The notes: a model not told the origin generated them from the sequence alone. Counted from the stretch's first letter, positions 27,379 to 36,786 are shown. The stretch: DNA of 64,000 nt from Streptomyces violaceusniger (GCA_005405945.1 BJHW01000001.1:992001-1056000); one strand, 5' to 3'. Made by a program: numbers and translations.

Positions 27379-28566
27379 ATGCACACCACCGAGCACGGCT
27401 GGATCACCACGCCCATCACCGCCGACATCCTGCGGGGCGCCCTCGACCTGGAGCGCACCGCCCACGGGCTGCTGCCGCACCGGCTGCCCGCCTGGGCCCG
27501 CACCCAGTACACCGATGGGCAGCTCGCCATGGCGGAGGCCCAGCCGTCCGGCGTACGGCTGGCCTTCCGGACCCGGGCCACCGCCGTCGAACTGGACACG
27601 TTGCCCACCAAGCGGGTCTACGCGGGCGCCCCGCCCCGCCCGGACGGCGTCTACGACCTGCTGATCGACGGCCGTCTGACCGCCCAGTCCACGGTGGCCG
27701 GCGGCAACACCCTGGCCATCGACCTGGCGACCGGGGCCGCCGAGAGCCACCCCGGCCCGGCCGGCACCCTCCGCTTCGCCGATCTGCCCGGCGGCGTCAA
27801 GGACGTCGAGATCTGGCTGCCGCACAACGAGACCACCGAACTCGTCGCCCTGCGCACCGACGCCCCCGTCGAGCCCGTACCGGACCGGGGCCGCAGGGTG
27901 TGGCTGCACCACGGCAGTTCGATCAGCCACGGCTCCGACGCCGCGAGCCCCACCGCCGTCTGGCCCGCGCTCGCCGCCTCCCTCGGCGGTGTGGAACTGA
28001 TCAATCTGGGCCTGGGCGGCAGCGCCCTGCTCGACCCGTTCACCGCACGGACGATGCGCGACACCCCCGCCGACCTGATCAGCGTCAAGATCGGCATCAA
28101 TCTGGTCAACGCCGACCTGATGCGGCTGCGCGCCTTCACCCCGGCGGTGCACGGCTTCCTCGACACGATCCGCGAGGGGCATCCCACCACGCCCCTGCTG
28201 GTCGTCTCCCCCATCCTGTGCCCCATCCACGAGGACACCCCCGGCCCCGCGTCCTTCGACTTCGGCGCGCTCAGCGCCGGAAAGCTGCGGTTCCTGGCCA
28301 CCGGCGACCCCGCCGAGCGCGCCGCCGGGAAGCTGACGCTGGGCGTCATCCGGGATGAGCTGTCCCGGATCGTCAAGCAGCGGGCGGCCGACGACCCCCA
28401 CCTCCACTACCTCGACGGACGCGACCTCTACGGCGAGGCCGACGCCGCCGAGCTGCCGCTGCCCGACGAGCTCCACCCGGACGCGGCCACCCACCGCCGT
28501 ATCGGGGAGCGCTTCGCCACGCTGGCCTTCGCCGCCGATGGTCCGTTCGCGGACCACGGCGCCTGA
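27379..28566 (+). CDS. SGNH/GDSL-type esterase
   Basis: 395 residues. An N-terminal beta-rich region (1-165, with QPSGVRLAFRTRATAVELDT) resembles the carbohydrate-esterase accessory domain. The SGNH hydrolase follows: WLHHGSSISHGSD carries the nucleophile Ser, LINLGLGGSALLD the Gly block, VKIGINLVN the Asn block, and PDELHPD the Asp-x-x-His. No signal peptide, so cytoplasmic. Sits behind the TetR regulator. Probably deacylates a small ester or acylated sugar. Confidence 0.87.
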   Translation: MHTTEHGWITTPITADILRGALDLERTAHGLLPHRLPAWARTQYTDGQLAMAEAQPSGVRLAFRTRATAVELDTLPTKRVYAGAPPRPDGVYDLLIDGRLTAQSTVAGGNTLAIDLATGAAESHPGPAGTLRFADLPGGVKDVEIWLPHNETTELVALRTDAPVEPVPDRGRRVWLHHGSSISHGSDAASPTAVWPALAASLGGVELINLGLGGSALLDPFTARTMRDTPADLISVKIGINLVNADLMRLRAFTPAVHGFLDTIREGHPTTPLLVVSPILCPIHEDTPGPASFDFGALSAGKLRFLATGDPAERAAGKLTLGVIRDELSRIVKQRAADDPHLHYLDGRDLYGEADAAELPLPDELHPDAATHRRIGERFATLAFAADGPFADHGA

Positions 28567-28637
28567 CGCCGGGCTCGGTCCGGTACAACGGGAAGGAACG
28601 AGAAGGAGCCTCGGCGCCGGTGCGAGGGAGGGCCGCG

Positions 28638-28979
28638 ATGACGCCCGATGTGTGGGTGCGGGTCAACAGCGCGACGTTCGGCGGCCGCATGGTGCGCGCC
28701 GACACCATCGAGCAGGTCAGATGGGACAGGAAGACACCCCAGTACCTGATCCTGACCCTCCACAGCGGTGAAGAGGTCCGTCAGGACGTACGGGCCGGCG
28801 CGCCGGTCGACGACATGGACGACGCCGAGGGCCCCGACCTCGCCGAGCGGTTGGTGAGCGCGATCGCGCGGGCCTCGGACCGGCCCGGTGGCCACATGCT
28901 GGAGCTGACGCCCGACGAGAGCGCCGGGGGCGTCGGGTGGCTCCGGACACCGCTGGTGGACAAGCCCTGGGCGGGGTGA
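28638..28979 (+). CDS. Conserved hypothetical protein
   Basis: 113 residues from an ATG at 28638 preceded by GGAGGG about 7 nt upstream. Acidic, no signal or membrane segment. VWVRVNSATFGGRMVRADTI and ILTLHSGEEVRQDVRAG look like a small beta-sheet protein that could bind a partner. I do not recognise the family. It lies between the esterase and phosphatase genes on the same strand. Confidence 0.6.
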   Translation: MTPDVWVRVNSATFGGRMVRADTIEQVRWDRKTPQYLILTLHSGEEVRQDVRAGAPVDDMDDAEGPDLAERLVSAIARASDRPGGHMLELTPDESAGGVGWLRTPLVDKPWAG

Positions 28980-29037
28980 GCCGGGATCTCCCCGGGCGGC
29001 CCGCCCCTGCGCCACCGCGGAGCCAGGCCCTACCCTG

Positions 29038-29508
29038 GTGGCCGTGCACATCTGCTTTGTCTGCAGCGGGAACATCTGCCGGTCGCCGTCCGCCGCGCTG
29101 GTCTTCGCCGAGCGGCTGCGCCGGGCGGGACTCGACGGCGCGGTACGGGTCAGCAGCGCCGGTATCGGCCCCTGGCACGCCGGTGAGCCCATCGACGAAC
29201 GGGCCGGCGAGCTGCTGGCACGGCACGGCTATCCGGTCGAGCATGTCGCGGCCCAGATCGGTGCCGAGCACCGGGACGCCGAGCTGTTGCTGGCGATGGA
29301 CCGCGGCCACGAGAAGGCGCTACGGCGGCTGGTCGACGATCCGTCCCGGGTCAGGATGTTGCGGTCCTTCGACCCGGACGCCACCGGTGACCTGGACGTT
29401 CCCGATCCGTACTACGGCGGCCCCGAGGGGTTCGACGAGGTGCTGGCCATGATCGAAGCCTCGGTGCCCGGCCTGCTGGCCTGGGTGCGCGAGCGCCTCG
29501 GTTCATGA
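29038..29508 (+). CDS. Low-molecular-weight protein-tyrosine phosphatase
   Basis: 156 residues. The N-terminal CSGNICRSP is the CX5R(S) P-loop with the nucleophile Cys 9 or 10, and VPDPYYGGPEGF carries the general-acid Asp. GTG start. Such enzymes dephosphorylate tyrosine residues on bacterial regulators or exopolysaccharide kinases. Its last four bases overlap the start of the fructosamine-kinase gene (ATGA), so the two are translationally coupled, an arrangement common in actinobacteria where the phosphatase may act on phospho-sugars or phospho-lysine adducts. Confidence 0.93.
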   Translation: MAVHICFVCSGNICRSPSAALVFAERLRRAGLDGAVRVSSAGIGPWHAGEPIDERAGELLARHGYPVEHVAAQIGAEHRDAELLLAMDRGHEKALRRLVDDPSRVRMLRSFDPDATGDLDVPDPYYGGPEGFDEVLAMIEASVPGLLAWVRERLGS

Positions 29509-30386
29509 GCACCCGTGCCGAGGCCGGGACGGGCGAGGACCCCGGTGCCGCGGCGGCCCGCCTCACCGGCCGTCCGGCGACCCGCCGACGGCCGCTGTCC
29601 GCCGTGCTCACCGAGGTCACCCTCGACGGCGGGCAGACGGTGATGGTCAAACGGGGTGACGATCCCGGCGCGGTGGAGGCCGAGGCGGCGGGGCTGCGCT
29701 GGCTGGCCGACGCCGGTACGGTCCGCGTCCCGGCGGTGCACGGCCACGACCGCCACTGGCTGGTCACCGACCAGGTGCCGGTCGGCCGGCCGGGCGCCCG
29801 GGCGGCGGCCCGGTTCGGCCGCGACCTGGCCGCCCTGCACGCCGTCGGCGCGCCCGCGTTCGGCGCCCCGCCGCCCGACGGCCCCACGGACGCGTACATC
29901 GGCATGGCCCCGATGCGCAATGTCACGGGCACCGACTGGTCGCGCTGGTACGCCGAACACCGGGTGCTGCCCTATCTGCGGCGCGCCGTCGACGACGGCA
30001 CGGTGCGCCACGGCGAGGCCGAGGTGATCGAACGCGCATGTGAGCGGCTGCCCGAGCTGGCCGGACCCGCCGAGCCACCCGCCCGGCTGCACGGCGACCT
30101 GTGGAACGGGAACGTCCTGTGGGGCGCCGACGGGCAGGCGTGGCTGATCGACCCGGCCGCGCACGGTGGCCACCGGGAGACCGATCTGGCGATGCTCCAC
30201 CTGTTCGGCTGCCCGCATCTCGACCAGGTGCTGGACGGCTACCAGGAGGTGGCGCCGCTCGCCGGGGGCTGGGCCGACCGCGTCGGACTGCACCAGCTCT
30301 TCCCGCTGCTGGTGCACACCGTGCTGTTCGGCCGCGGCTACGCCGGTCAGGCGGTCACGGTGGCCCGGGCGGCCCTGGCGCGGTGA
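29505..30386 (+). CDS. Fructosamine kinase-family protein
   Basis: 293 residues. VMVKRGDD holds the ATP-binding Lys, ARLHGDLWNGNVLW the catalytic loop (Asp in HGDLWNGN), and DPAAHGGHRETDLAML the metal-binding Asp and the characteristic fructosamine-kinase block. Phosphorylates ketoamines on glycated proteins so that they break down. Coupled to the LMW phosphatase upstream by a 4-nt overlap. Its 3' end overlaps the convergent aminoglycoside-phosphotransferase-like gene by 32 nt. Confidence 0.9.
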   Translation: MSTRAEAGTGEDPGAAAARLTGRPATRRRPLSAVLTEVTLDGGQTVMVKRGDDPGAVEAEAAGLRWLADAGTVRVPAVHGHDRHWLVTDQVPVGRPGARAAARFGRDLAALHAVGAPAFGAPPPDGPTDAYIGMAPMRNVTGTDWSRWYAEHRVLPYLRRAVDDGTVRHGEAEVIERACERLPELAGPAEPPARLHGDLWNGNVLWGADGQAWLIDPAAHGGHRETDLAMLHLFGCPHLDQVLDGYQEVAPLAGGWADRVGLHQLFPLLVHTVLFGRGYAGQAVTVARAALAR

Positions 30387-31305
30387 CCTGCCGCAATTCC
30401 TCGTACAGCCCTTCCAGGGCGGTGTGGTCGTCGTCCGTGCCGGTGTGCGGGGCGGCGAACCAGCGCGCGTACTCGGCGATCTCGGAGAGGCGCCAGTCGA
30501 GGGCGAACAGCTCGGCCATCGCCGGGTCGGCGCTCAGCCGGTCGCCCGCGCCGGCCGCGAGCAGATCGGCGTAGTCCCGCTCGCGGGGCGCGAGGGCCAG
30601 CGACTCCCAGTCGACGAGCTTCAGCCCGCACGCGCCCACGACCTGGTTGTCGTTGTGCGGCTCGCCGTGGGTGGTCACCCATTGGTCCCGGCGGGAGTGG
30701 GCGAGGTCAGCGAGTTCGAGGTAGCGGTCCGTCCAGCGGGTGATCGCGGCATCGTGTGCGGCGATCGCGGCCCGCGCCTCCTCCGCCAGCGGCCCGGACG
30801 TCCAGGGCCGCGCGGTCCGGGCCCGTAGCTCGCCCGCGAACTCGGGGCCGACCTGGGCAGTCCAGTGCCGCAGACCGGGTGGCGGTGTGGCGCGGTGCAG
30901 CGTGGCCAGTGCGGCTTCGACCTCGCGGACGTGCCGGGGCCGGTTCGCCTCCTCCTCGGTGGGGCTGCGCCCGTCCAGCCACGGCGTCACGCTGAGCGCG
31001 CCCGCCTCGACGCCGACGGTGAACCGGCCGGAGGACCGGGCGGGCAGCGGCGCGCACACCACGTCCACACCGGCGGCGGCCAGCGCCGCCGCCCCCGCAT
31101 AGGCGGCCTCCAGCGTCGCCTCGGTGTGCCGCGGCTCCAGCTGATCCAGCGTCACGAACAGGGTCGTGCCGCCACCGGCCACCCGCCAGTGGTGTGCGCC
31201 GAAACCCCAGGGCAGATACACGATCTCGGCGACGTCCGGCAGCCAATGCGCGGCGACGGCGTGCGCGATCGCTTCGTCACTGATGAAGGAGGGACGGGAG
31301 AGCAC
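30355..31305 (-). CDS. Aminoglycoside phosphotransferase-family kinase
   Basis: 316 residues from a GTG at 31305. The kinase-like fold shows TTHGEPHNDNQVV (catalytic loop: Asp in the NDN core replaces the usual HGDLHPGN pattern, with Glu one turn earlier) and LKLVDWESLALAPRERDYAD (metal-binding Asp and the DW-E pattern). The family phosphorylates small hydroxylated molecules, not only aminoglycosides. No resistance context is visible. Moderately confident on family, none on substrate. Confidence 0.8.
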   Translation of the reverse strand: MLSRPSFISDEAIAHAVAAHWLPDVAEIVYLPWGFGAHHWRVAGGGTTLFVTLDQLEPRHTEATLEAAYAGAAALAAAGVDVVCAPLPARSSGRFTVGVEAGALSVTPWLDGRSPTEEEANRPRHVREVEAALATLHRATPPPGLRHWTAQVGPEFAGELRARTARPWTSGPLAEEARAAIAAHDAAITRWTDRYLELADLAHSRRDQWVTTHGEPHNDNQVVGACGLKLVDWESLALAPRERDYADLLAAGAGDRLSADPAMAELFALDWRLSEIAEYARWFAAPHTGTDDDHTALEGLYEELRQVTAPGPPGPP

Positions 31306-31457
31306 GAGATCCGATCCTAGTGAGCGGGCATGGCCACCGTCACCGGAATTTCCGGTGGCCTGTGCCGCCACCTCCGCGAACAGAAACCGATGCGCCTGGT
31401 GGCCCGTCTTGGGGTACGGAATCAGTCTTGGGGGCGGAGCCACACGGATGGGAAGCC

Positions 31458-32540
31458 ATGGTGGAACGGGTGGACAGCGGTACGACGCGGGTGGACAGCG
31501 GTACGACGGCGCCGGTGCGGGCGGGGGTGCCCCGGCGGGCCGGTCGCTGGGTGGCACGGTGGGCCCGATGGGCCCACCGGGGTGACGCGGCGGGGGACGA
31601 CACGGGAGGCCGGTCGTCCTGGGCCCGGGGGCGGGTGCTCGCCGTACTGGCGGTGCTGACGGCCGGGTTGCTGGCGTTCCACCGGACGGTGCCCAACTCC
31701 GTGGGTCATGTGGGCAGTTTGCTGGAGGCGTTCCTGCCGTGGCTCGGCGTGGTGGTCGTGGTGCTGCTCGGCCTGGCGCTGCTGCGCCGTTCGACCCTCG
31801 CGCTGGTGGCGCTCCTGCTGCCGGTGGCGGCGTGGACGTATCTCTTCGGCGGGCTGTTCCTGCCCGGGGCGGAGCCCGGCCCGCGTGACCTGCTGGTGGT
31901 GCAGCACAACGTCAGCGATGAGAACGCCGATCCGGCGGGTACGGCCCGCGCCCTGGCCGACGCCGGGCCCGATCTCATCGCGCTGGAGGAGCTGGTGCCC
32001 AGCGCGCTGCCGGTCTACGAGAAGACCCTCGCCCCGGACTACCCCTACCACGCCGTGCGGGGCACCGTCGGGCTCTGGTCGAAGCATCCGCTCACCGATG
32101 CGCGGCCGCTGGACATCAAACCCCAAGGGATCGCGGAGGGGTGGAATCGCGGACTGCGGACCGCAGTCCGCACACCGCACGGCGAGATCGCGGCGTATGT
32201 CGCACACCTGCCGTCGGTGCGCATCCGGGCGAGTGGCCTCGCGTCCTCCTGGCGTGACGAGAGCGCCGGTCTGCTGGGCGAGGCCATCGCCGCCGAGAGG
32301 CGCGATCGGGTGGTCCTGCTGGGCGATCTCAACGGCACCGTCGACGACCGTGGGCTGGCCCCGCTGACCTCGCGGCTGAACGTGGCGGAGCGGGGCTTCG
32401 CCTTCAGCTTCCCCTCGGGCTTCCCGCTGGCCCGGATCGACCAGGTCATGGCCCGCTCGGCAGCCGTCGCCGACATCCGCGCCCTGCCCGCCACCGGCAG
32501 CGACCACCTGCCGGTCGCCGCCAGGATCGCGTGGGGGTAA
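31458..32540 (+). CDS. Membrane-anchored endonuclease/exonuclease/phosphatase-family protein
   Basis: About 360 residues. A basic N-terminus is followed by three hydrophobic segments (VLAVLAVLTAGLLAF; LPWLGVVVVVLLGLALL; ALVALLLPVAAWTYLFGGLF). The external EEP domain follows: VVQHNVSDENADPAGTARAL, LIALEELV (metal Glu), VVLLGDLNGTVDD (Asp-Leu-Asn) and TGSDHLPVAARI (SDH). This is the standard layout of a large group of Streptomyces EEP proteins, thought to hydrolyse phosphodiesters or phospholipids outside the cell. ATG at 31458 is one of several possible starts. Confidence 0.85.
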   Translation: MVERVDSGTTRVDSGTTAPVRAGVPRRAGRWVARWARWAHRGDAAGDDTGGRSSWARGRVLAVLAVLTAGLLAFHRTVPNSVGHVGSLLEAFLPWLGVVVVVLLGLALLRRSTLALVALLLPVAAWTYLFGGLFLPGAEPGPRDLLVVQHNVSDENADPAGTARALADAGPDLIALEELVPSALPVYEKTLAPDYPYHAVRGTVGLWSKHPLTDARPLDIKPQGIAEGWNRGLRTAVRTPHGEIAAYVAHLPSVRIRASGLASSWRDESAGLLGEAIAAERRDRVVLLGDLNGTVDDRGLAPLTSRLNVAERGFAFSFPSGFPLARIDQVMARSAAVADIRALPATGSDHLPVAARIAWG

Positions 32541-32893
32541 CCGGAGCCCGGCCCGACCACGCCCCCGCCACCGCGCCGCGGGGTCTCCTCGGGAGCGGTC
32601 CCGGGACCCGCGGGTGAGAAATGCCGCGCACGCATTCTACGACGGGCGGTGCACGGTCACCGTGTCCGTGTCCAGGCCCACGAGCATCAAGGTCGACAGC
32701 CACCGGTTCGGGTCCTGCCGTCCTGACCTCCTGACTGGCCGTCAACCCCCTGTGGAACCCCCATGCACGCGTCTGCGCCGGGGTTCCATCCGTAGTACGG
32801 TTCCGTCGTCACGCGCCGCGAACCGGATTCCTGCTCACCCAGGACTCGCCTCGGCCGCCCATTCCGGCCCGATCATGACGAGGACCCAGAGCG
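32541..32893. other. 353-nt intergenic stretch
   Basis: No ORF with real coding character on either strand. It must contain the LysR gene's promoter; I found no clear T-N11-A site pair or strong hairpin. Confidence 0.5.
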
Positions 32894-33862
32894 ATGCCAC
32901 CGTCCCTCAGCAACTTCAACATGGACCTCCTGGTCCCACTGCACGCCCTGCTGATGGAACGGAGTGTGACCAAGGCGGCGGAGCGGGTGGAGGTCACCCA
33001 ACCCTCGATGAGCACCTCGCTCGCCAAGCTCCGCCGCCACTTCAATGAGCCGCTGCTGGTCAGGGACGGTCGCCGCATGGTGCTGACTCCCTTCGCGGAG
33101 TCGCTGGTCCAGCCGGTCACCGAGATGCTGGAGGCGATCAGGGAGGTGGTGGGCGCCAACGCGGCCTTCGACCCGACCACCGACCGCCGGGTGTTCACCG
33201 TGACCGCCAGCGACTACGTGGCCATCGTTCTGCTGCGGCCGCTGCTGCGGGAGATCGACACCGCCTACCCCCATGTGCAGATCAAGGTCGCCCCGCTGAG
33301 CCACGGCATGGTCGACCAGCTCCGCAGAGGCCAGTGCGATCTGGTCATCTGGCCGCCCATGATCCAGGACAAGGAGCTGGAGACCTTCTCCAGCTCCACG
33401 TTGTTCACCGATGAGTTCGTGGCCGTGGTGGACCAGGACCACCCCGAAGTCGGTGATGTCCTGACTTCCGATCAGCTCTGCTCTCTGCCGTACGTCCAGA
33501 TCGGGGGGCCGCAGCCCACGATCGCCGACACCGTGCTCGCTCAACTCGGCCTGCCCCTGCGGGCCGTCGCCGCCACCGACAACTTCACCAACGCGGCCTG
33601 CCTGCTCCCTGGCACCCGCATGGTCACGGTGATACAGCGGCGCCTGTTCGACCAGCTCGGCCCGCGCATCGGTCTTCGGACCGTGGCGCTCGATGTGCCG
33701 CTGCCACGCCTCGTCGAGTCGATGTACTGGCACCCCAAGAACACCATCGATCCCGCCCACCGATGGCTGCGCGAGCGGGTCCTGCGCCTGTGCGCCACCG
33801 ACCTTCCGGACCGGCCGCCCGGCGACACCGGCCCTTCGCGGGGCTCGCGGCCCGACGGCTGA
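32894..33862 (+). CDS. LysR-family regulator (NodD-like)
   Basis: 322 residues. Helix-turn-helix MERSVTKAAERVEVTQPSMS (about 22-42), then the LRRHFNEPLLVRDGRRM wing and a periplasmic-binding-like effector domain (from RRVFTVTASDYVAIVLLRPL). The substrate domain and the ending WHPKNTIDPAHRWLRE resemble the NodD/NahR branch, which senses aromatic or hydroxy-aromatic acids. Its stop lies back to back with that of the convergent EPSP-synthase-like gene (overlapping TGATCA). An aromatic-precursor theme is tempting but unproven. Confidence 0.9.
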   Translation: MPPSLSNFNMDLLVPLHALLMERSVTKAAERVEVTQPSMSTSLAKLRRHFNEPLLVRDGRRMVLTPFAESLVQPVTEMLEAIREVVGANAAFDPTTDRRVFTVTASDYVAIVLLRPLLREIDTAYPHVQIKVAPLSHGMVDQLRRGQCDLVIWPPMIQDKELETFSSSTLFTDEFVAVVDQDHPEVGDVLTSDQLCSLPYVQIGGPQPTIADTVLAQLGLPLRAVAATDNFTNAACLLPGTRMVTVIQRRLFDQLGPRIGLRTVALDVPLPRLVESMYWHPKNTIDPAHRWLRERVLRLCATDLPDRPPGDTGPSRGSRPDG

Positions 33863-35217
33863 TCAGTTCGCGGGCGCGGCGAGAGCGGGGGCCCGGGTGC
33901 GGCCCCGATCCGGCGTCCGGTTCCCTTCCACCGACATGCTCAGGCCGACGCCGTTCATCTCCTCGAGGAAGCGTGGATAGGAGCCGCGGTAGGCGTTCGG
34001 GTAGGTGAGCCGGGTCTCGCCGTCGGCCGCCGTGCCCGCGACGGCCAGCGACATCAGCACCCGGTGGTCGTTGAACGAGGACAGTTCGGCCCCGGTCAGC
34101 CGCTCGACACCGTGGCAGAGCAGTCGCTGCCCGCGCTGTTCGATCCGGGCGCCCATCCTGGTGAGCTGCAGCATCGCCGCCACCCGGTCCGACTCCTTGA
34201 GCCTGACGTGGGCCACGTTGTCGAGCACGGTGGTGCCGTCCGCCAGCGCCCCGAGCACGGACAGCGCGGGCAGCATGTCGGGCACCGCCCGGCAGTCGGC
34301 CCGGGCGGGGCGCAGCCTGATCCCGTCGTGGCGGACCCGCACCATGCCGGTCGCCGGGTCGGCCGTCATCGGCAGCCCCATCCCGGCCACGATGTTCAGC
34401 AGATCCGCCTCGGGGTGGTCCACCTGGTCCACGGGGAGCGCGGGCAGCCCCGGAACAGCACATCGGCCGGGTGCAGCGCCGTCATGGCCAGGCCGAAGGC
34501 CGCCGCGCCGACATCGGGGGGCAGCACCACGGTTGCCGGGGTCGGGCATTGGCCCGGCTCGATGTCGAACCGCCGCCCGTTCTCGGAGACCTCGACCCGC
34601 AGCCCGAACCGCCGCATCATCCGGACCGTCAGATCCACATAGGAGCGTTCGTTGAACTCGCCCTCCACGGTGATGGTGCTCGGCCCGGTCGCGAACGGCG
34701 CCACCATGAGCAATCCGGAAATCCACTGCGAGAGAATGCCCTCGATACGCGCGTGGCCCCCTTTCGGGCGGCGCGGCCGCACGGAAATCGGCGGGCCGCC
34801 CGTGAGCGAATCGAGGTCAACGCCGAGATCGGACAGGGCCTGTAGCAGTGGGCCTATCAGACGCCGGTGGAATGACTTCTGCCCCACGATGGTCACCGGC
34901 GCGCTCGCGAGAGAGGCGAGCCCGGTGAGGAAATACAGCGCCGTACCCGAACTGCCCACCGAGACCTGCGATCGCAGCGGTCGGTACGGACCCCCGTGCA
35001 CGAGGAAGTCGTCCCCGTCCATCTCGATCCTCGTACCGAGACCGCGCAGCGCGGTGATGGTGTGCCGGACGTGTTGCGCGTTCGACAGCCCTACGATGCG
35101 GCTGCTCCCGGGGGCGAGCGACGCCAGTATCAAGGCGCGATGCGCGTGGTATTTCGAGGTCGGAACGGCGATCTGCCCTTTGACCTGATCCGATGACCGC
35201 TTCACGAGCAGTCGCAT
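33863..35217 (-). CDS. EPSP-synthase-family enolpyruvyl transferase paralogue (one frameshift)
   Basis: 451 residues after adding one G near 34443. ATG at 35217 with GGAG 5 nt upstream. The fold is clear: SKYHAHRALILASLAPGSS (the Lys and Arg kept), VGSSGTALYFLTG (GTA loop), AVPDMLPALSVLGALADG (catalytic Asp), RLKESDRVAAM (Arg) and SFNDHRVLMSLAVAG (His-Arg). Several core residues differ from housekeeping AroA: SKS becomes SKY, the GTAMRP loop becomes GTALYF, and the KTFP lysine block becomes GSYP. It may use a substrate other than shikimate 3-phosphate, as the nucleoside-antibiotic enzymes NikO/PolA do. Glyphosate-type resistance is another possibility. Confidence 0.8.
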
Positions 35218-35390
35218 CCCACTCCCCCGATCCACCCGTTTACTCGAATGCCCCCTTGGCGGCGTCGAGGTTCACGCTAGCGACCGCACAGCGCGCCGGA
35301 AATCCCGATGTGCTTATGGCCGGCATCGCCCTCCGGGATATAACCCATCCGCCCACAGAAGCCGCCGAACCCGGCACATCGCCTCCGCGG

Positions 35391-35816
35391 TCACTTTTCG
35401 GTGATGCGAGCGGTCAGACGGGTCAGCAGGGGTACGCAGTCCCGCAGTCGCCGCTGCTCGTCGGGGCTGAGCGCGTCGCGGATGGCGGTGCCCAGCCAGC
35501 CGGCGCGCTGGGCGCGCTCCCGCTGAAGCCGGGCGCGGCCGGCGTCGGTGATGTGCAGCAGGAGTTTGCGTCCGTCGCTGGGGTGGGGCTCGGTGCGCAC
35601 CAGGCCCTCGCCGAGCAGTTCCTTGACGGATTTGGCGGCCGACTGGTGGGTCACTCCGCGCCGGTGCGCGAGGTCGGCCGTGGTCTGCGGGCCACCGCGG
35701 TCGAGGTGGCCGAGGATGGCGGCCCCTCCGGAGGGCATGGTGTCGGCGGCCCGTACGGCGCGGACGAGTTCGCCGACCGCTTGCCGCAGGTCTTCAGCCA
35801 GTGCGTCGTCTTCCAT
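35391..35816 (-). CDS. MarR-family repressor
   Basis: 141 residues. The winged helix reads GPQTTADLAHRRGVTHQSAAK (recognition helix) and LVRTEPHPSDGRKLLLHIT (wing with the conserved D-x-R). It diverges from a metallo-beta-lactamase-fold gene. The 105 nt between them carry four copies of a 13-nt repeated element starting GTTG, almost certainly its operator array. Confidence 0.92.
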   Translation of the reverse strand: MEDDALAEDLRQAVGELVRAVRAADTMPSGGAAILGHLDRGGPQTTADLAHRRGVTHQSAAKSVKELLGEGLVRTEPHPSDGRKLLLHITDAGRARLQRERAQRAGWLGTAIRDALSPDEQRRLRDCVPLLTRLTARITEK

Positions 35817-35845
35817 GGCCCCACCCTACCCAGGTCATGAAGGCA

Positions 35846-35898
35846 GGTTGTACAACCATGTTGTACAGTTTAGTTGCGCAACGCGGTTGTATAGTTTT
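35846..35898. promoter_or_regulatory. Operator array of four 13-nt tandem repeats
   Basis: Units start at 35847, 35860, 35873 and 35886, exactly 13 nt apart. Their first eight bases are GTTGTACA, GTTGTACA, GTTGCGCA and GTTGTATA. The first lies in a perfect 12-bp palindrome, GGTTGTACAACC (35846-35857), and the third holds TTGCGCAA. Thirteen nt is not a full helical turn multiple, so neighbouring dimers would sit at different angles. It fills the divergent marR/hydrolase promoter. Confidence 0.75.
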
Positions 35899-35921
35899 GC
35901 CAAGGATCAAGGAGACCCGCC

Positions 35922-36563
35922 ATGCAGCTCACCAAGTTCGGCCATGCCTGCGTCCGTATCGACAAGGACAACCGCCGCCTGGTCGTGGACCCGGGCGGCC
36001 TCACCGAACCGCACGCACTGGACGGCGCGGACGCGGTCCTGGTCACCCACGAACACTTCGACCACTTCTCCGAGGAGGTGCTCCGCAAGGCCGCGGAGAA
36101 CAATCCGGCCCTGCGCATCTGGACCAACGCCTCAGTCGCCAAGCAACTGGACGGCCTCGGCACCCGGGTCACCACCGTCGGCGAGGGCGAGTCCTTCACC
36201 GCGGCCGGTTTCGAGGTGAAGGTCTACGGCACCTGGCACGCGCCCATCCACCCCGACATCCCGCCGGTCGGCAACGTCGGCTTCCTCGTCGACGACACCC
36301 TCTTCCACCCCGGAGACGCGCTCACCGTCCCCGACGCCACCGTCGACACCCTGCTGCTGCCCGTGCACGGCCCCTGGTCCACCACCGGGCAGCTGATCGA
36401 CTATGTGCGGGAGGTGGCCCCACGGGACGCCTACGCCATCCACGACGGCGCCCTCAACGATGTCGGCAACGCGATGCTCGGCGGGTTCCTGGGCGACAAC
36501 GGCCCCGGCACAGGCGCCCGCTACCACGGGCTGGCGGCGGGCACCTCCGTCGACATCGGCTGA
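35922..36563 (+). CDS. Metallo-beta-lactamase-fold hydrolase, UlaG-like small type
   Basis: 213 residues. LVTHEHFDHFSEEVL (metal site HxHxDH), GTWHAPIHPD and LFHPGDALTVPD (second metal site) and VHGPWSTTGQLIDY show a compact MBL hydrolase of the UlaG/RNase-Z-like small group found across actinobacteria. Diverges from the MarR gene and is presumably induced when MarR releases the repeat array. Confidence 0.88.
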   Translation: MQLTKFGHACVRIDKDNRRLVVDPGGLTEPHALDGADAVLVTHEHFDHFSEEVLRKAAENNPALRIWTNASVAKQLDGLGTRVTTVGEGESFTAAGFEVKVYGTWHAPIHPDIPPVGNVGFLVDDTLFHPGDALTVPDATVDTLLLPVHGPWSTTGQLIDYVREVAPRDAYAIHDGALNDVGNAMLGGFLGDNGPGTGARYHGLAAGTSVDIG

Positions 36564-36770
36564 GTTCACGTCCTCGGCGCGGCACGGTCGTCGGCCGCTC
36601 ACGTCGGCGCGGGGCCGACCGCGCGGTCGATGCCGCGGCGACCGGGCCGAGCCTGGCCAGTCGACCAATCACGAGCGGTGTGGACGACCTCGGGCCGCTC
36701 ACCCCGGGCCGAGCCGGACACATCACGCCCGGCCGCGCCGCATCCCACCCGCCCCCCTCATCCCACCCCA

Positions 36771-36786
36771 TGTGACGGACGTCACA
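36771..36786. promoter_or_regulatory. CRP-type site upstream of the acid-sugar operon
   Basis: TGTGACGGACGTCACA matches TGTGA-N6-TCACA exactly and also the GTG-N6-GNCAC pattern reported for Streptomyces Crp. It lies about 130 nt before the ltnD start and 23 nt before a second inverted repeat. Confidence 0.6.

Noticed and set aside
30355..31305. Aminoglycoside resistance gene
   Set aside because: Only the broad APH-like kinase fold is visible; no resistance context and the family is functionally wide.
35846..35898. CRISPR-like or VNTR array
   Set aside because: Short 13-nt units lie in a divergent promoter with palindromic cores; an operator array is simpler.
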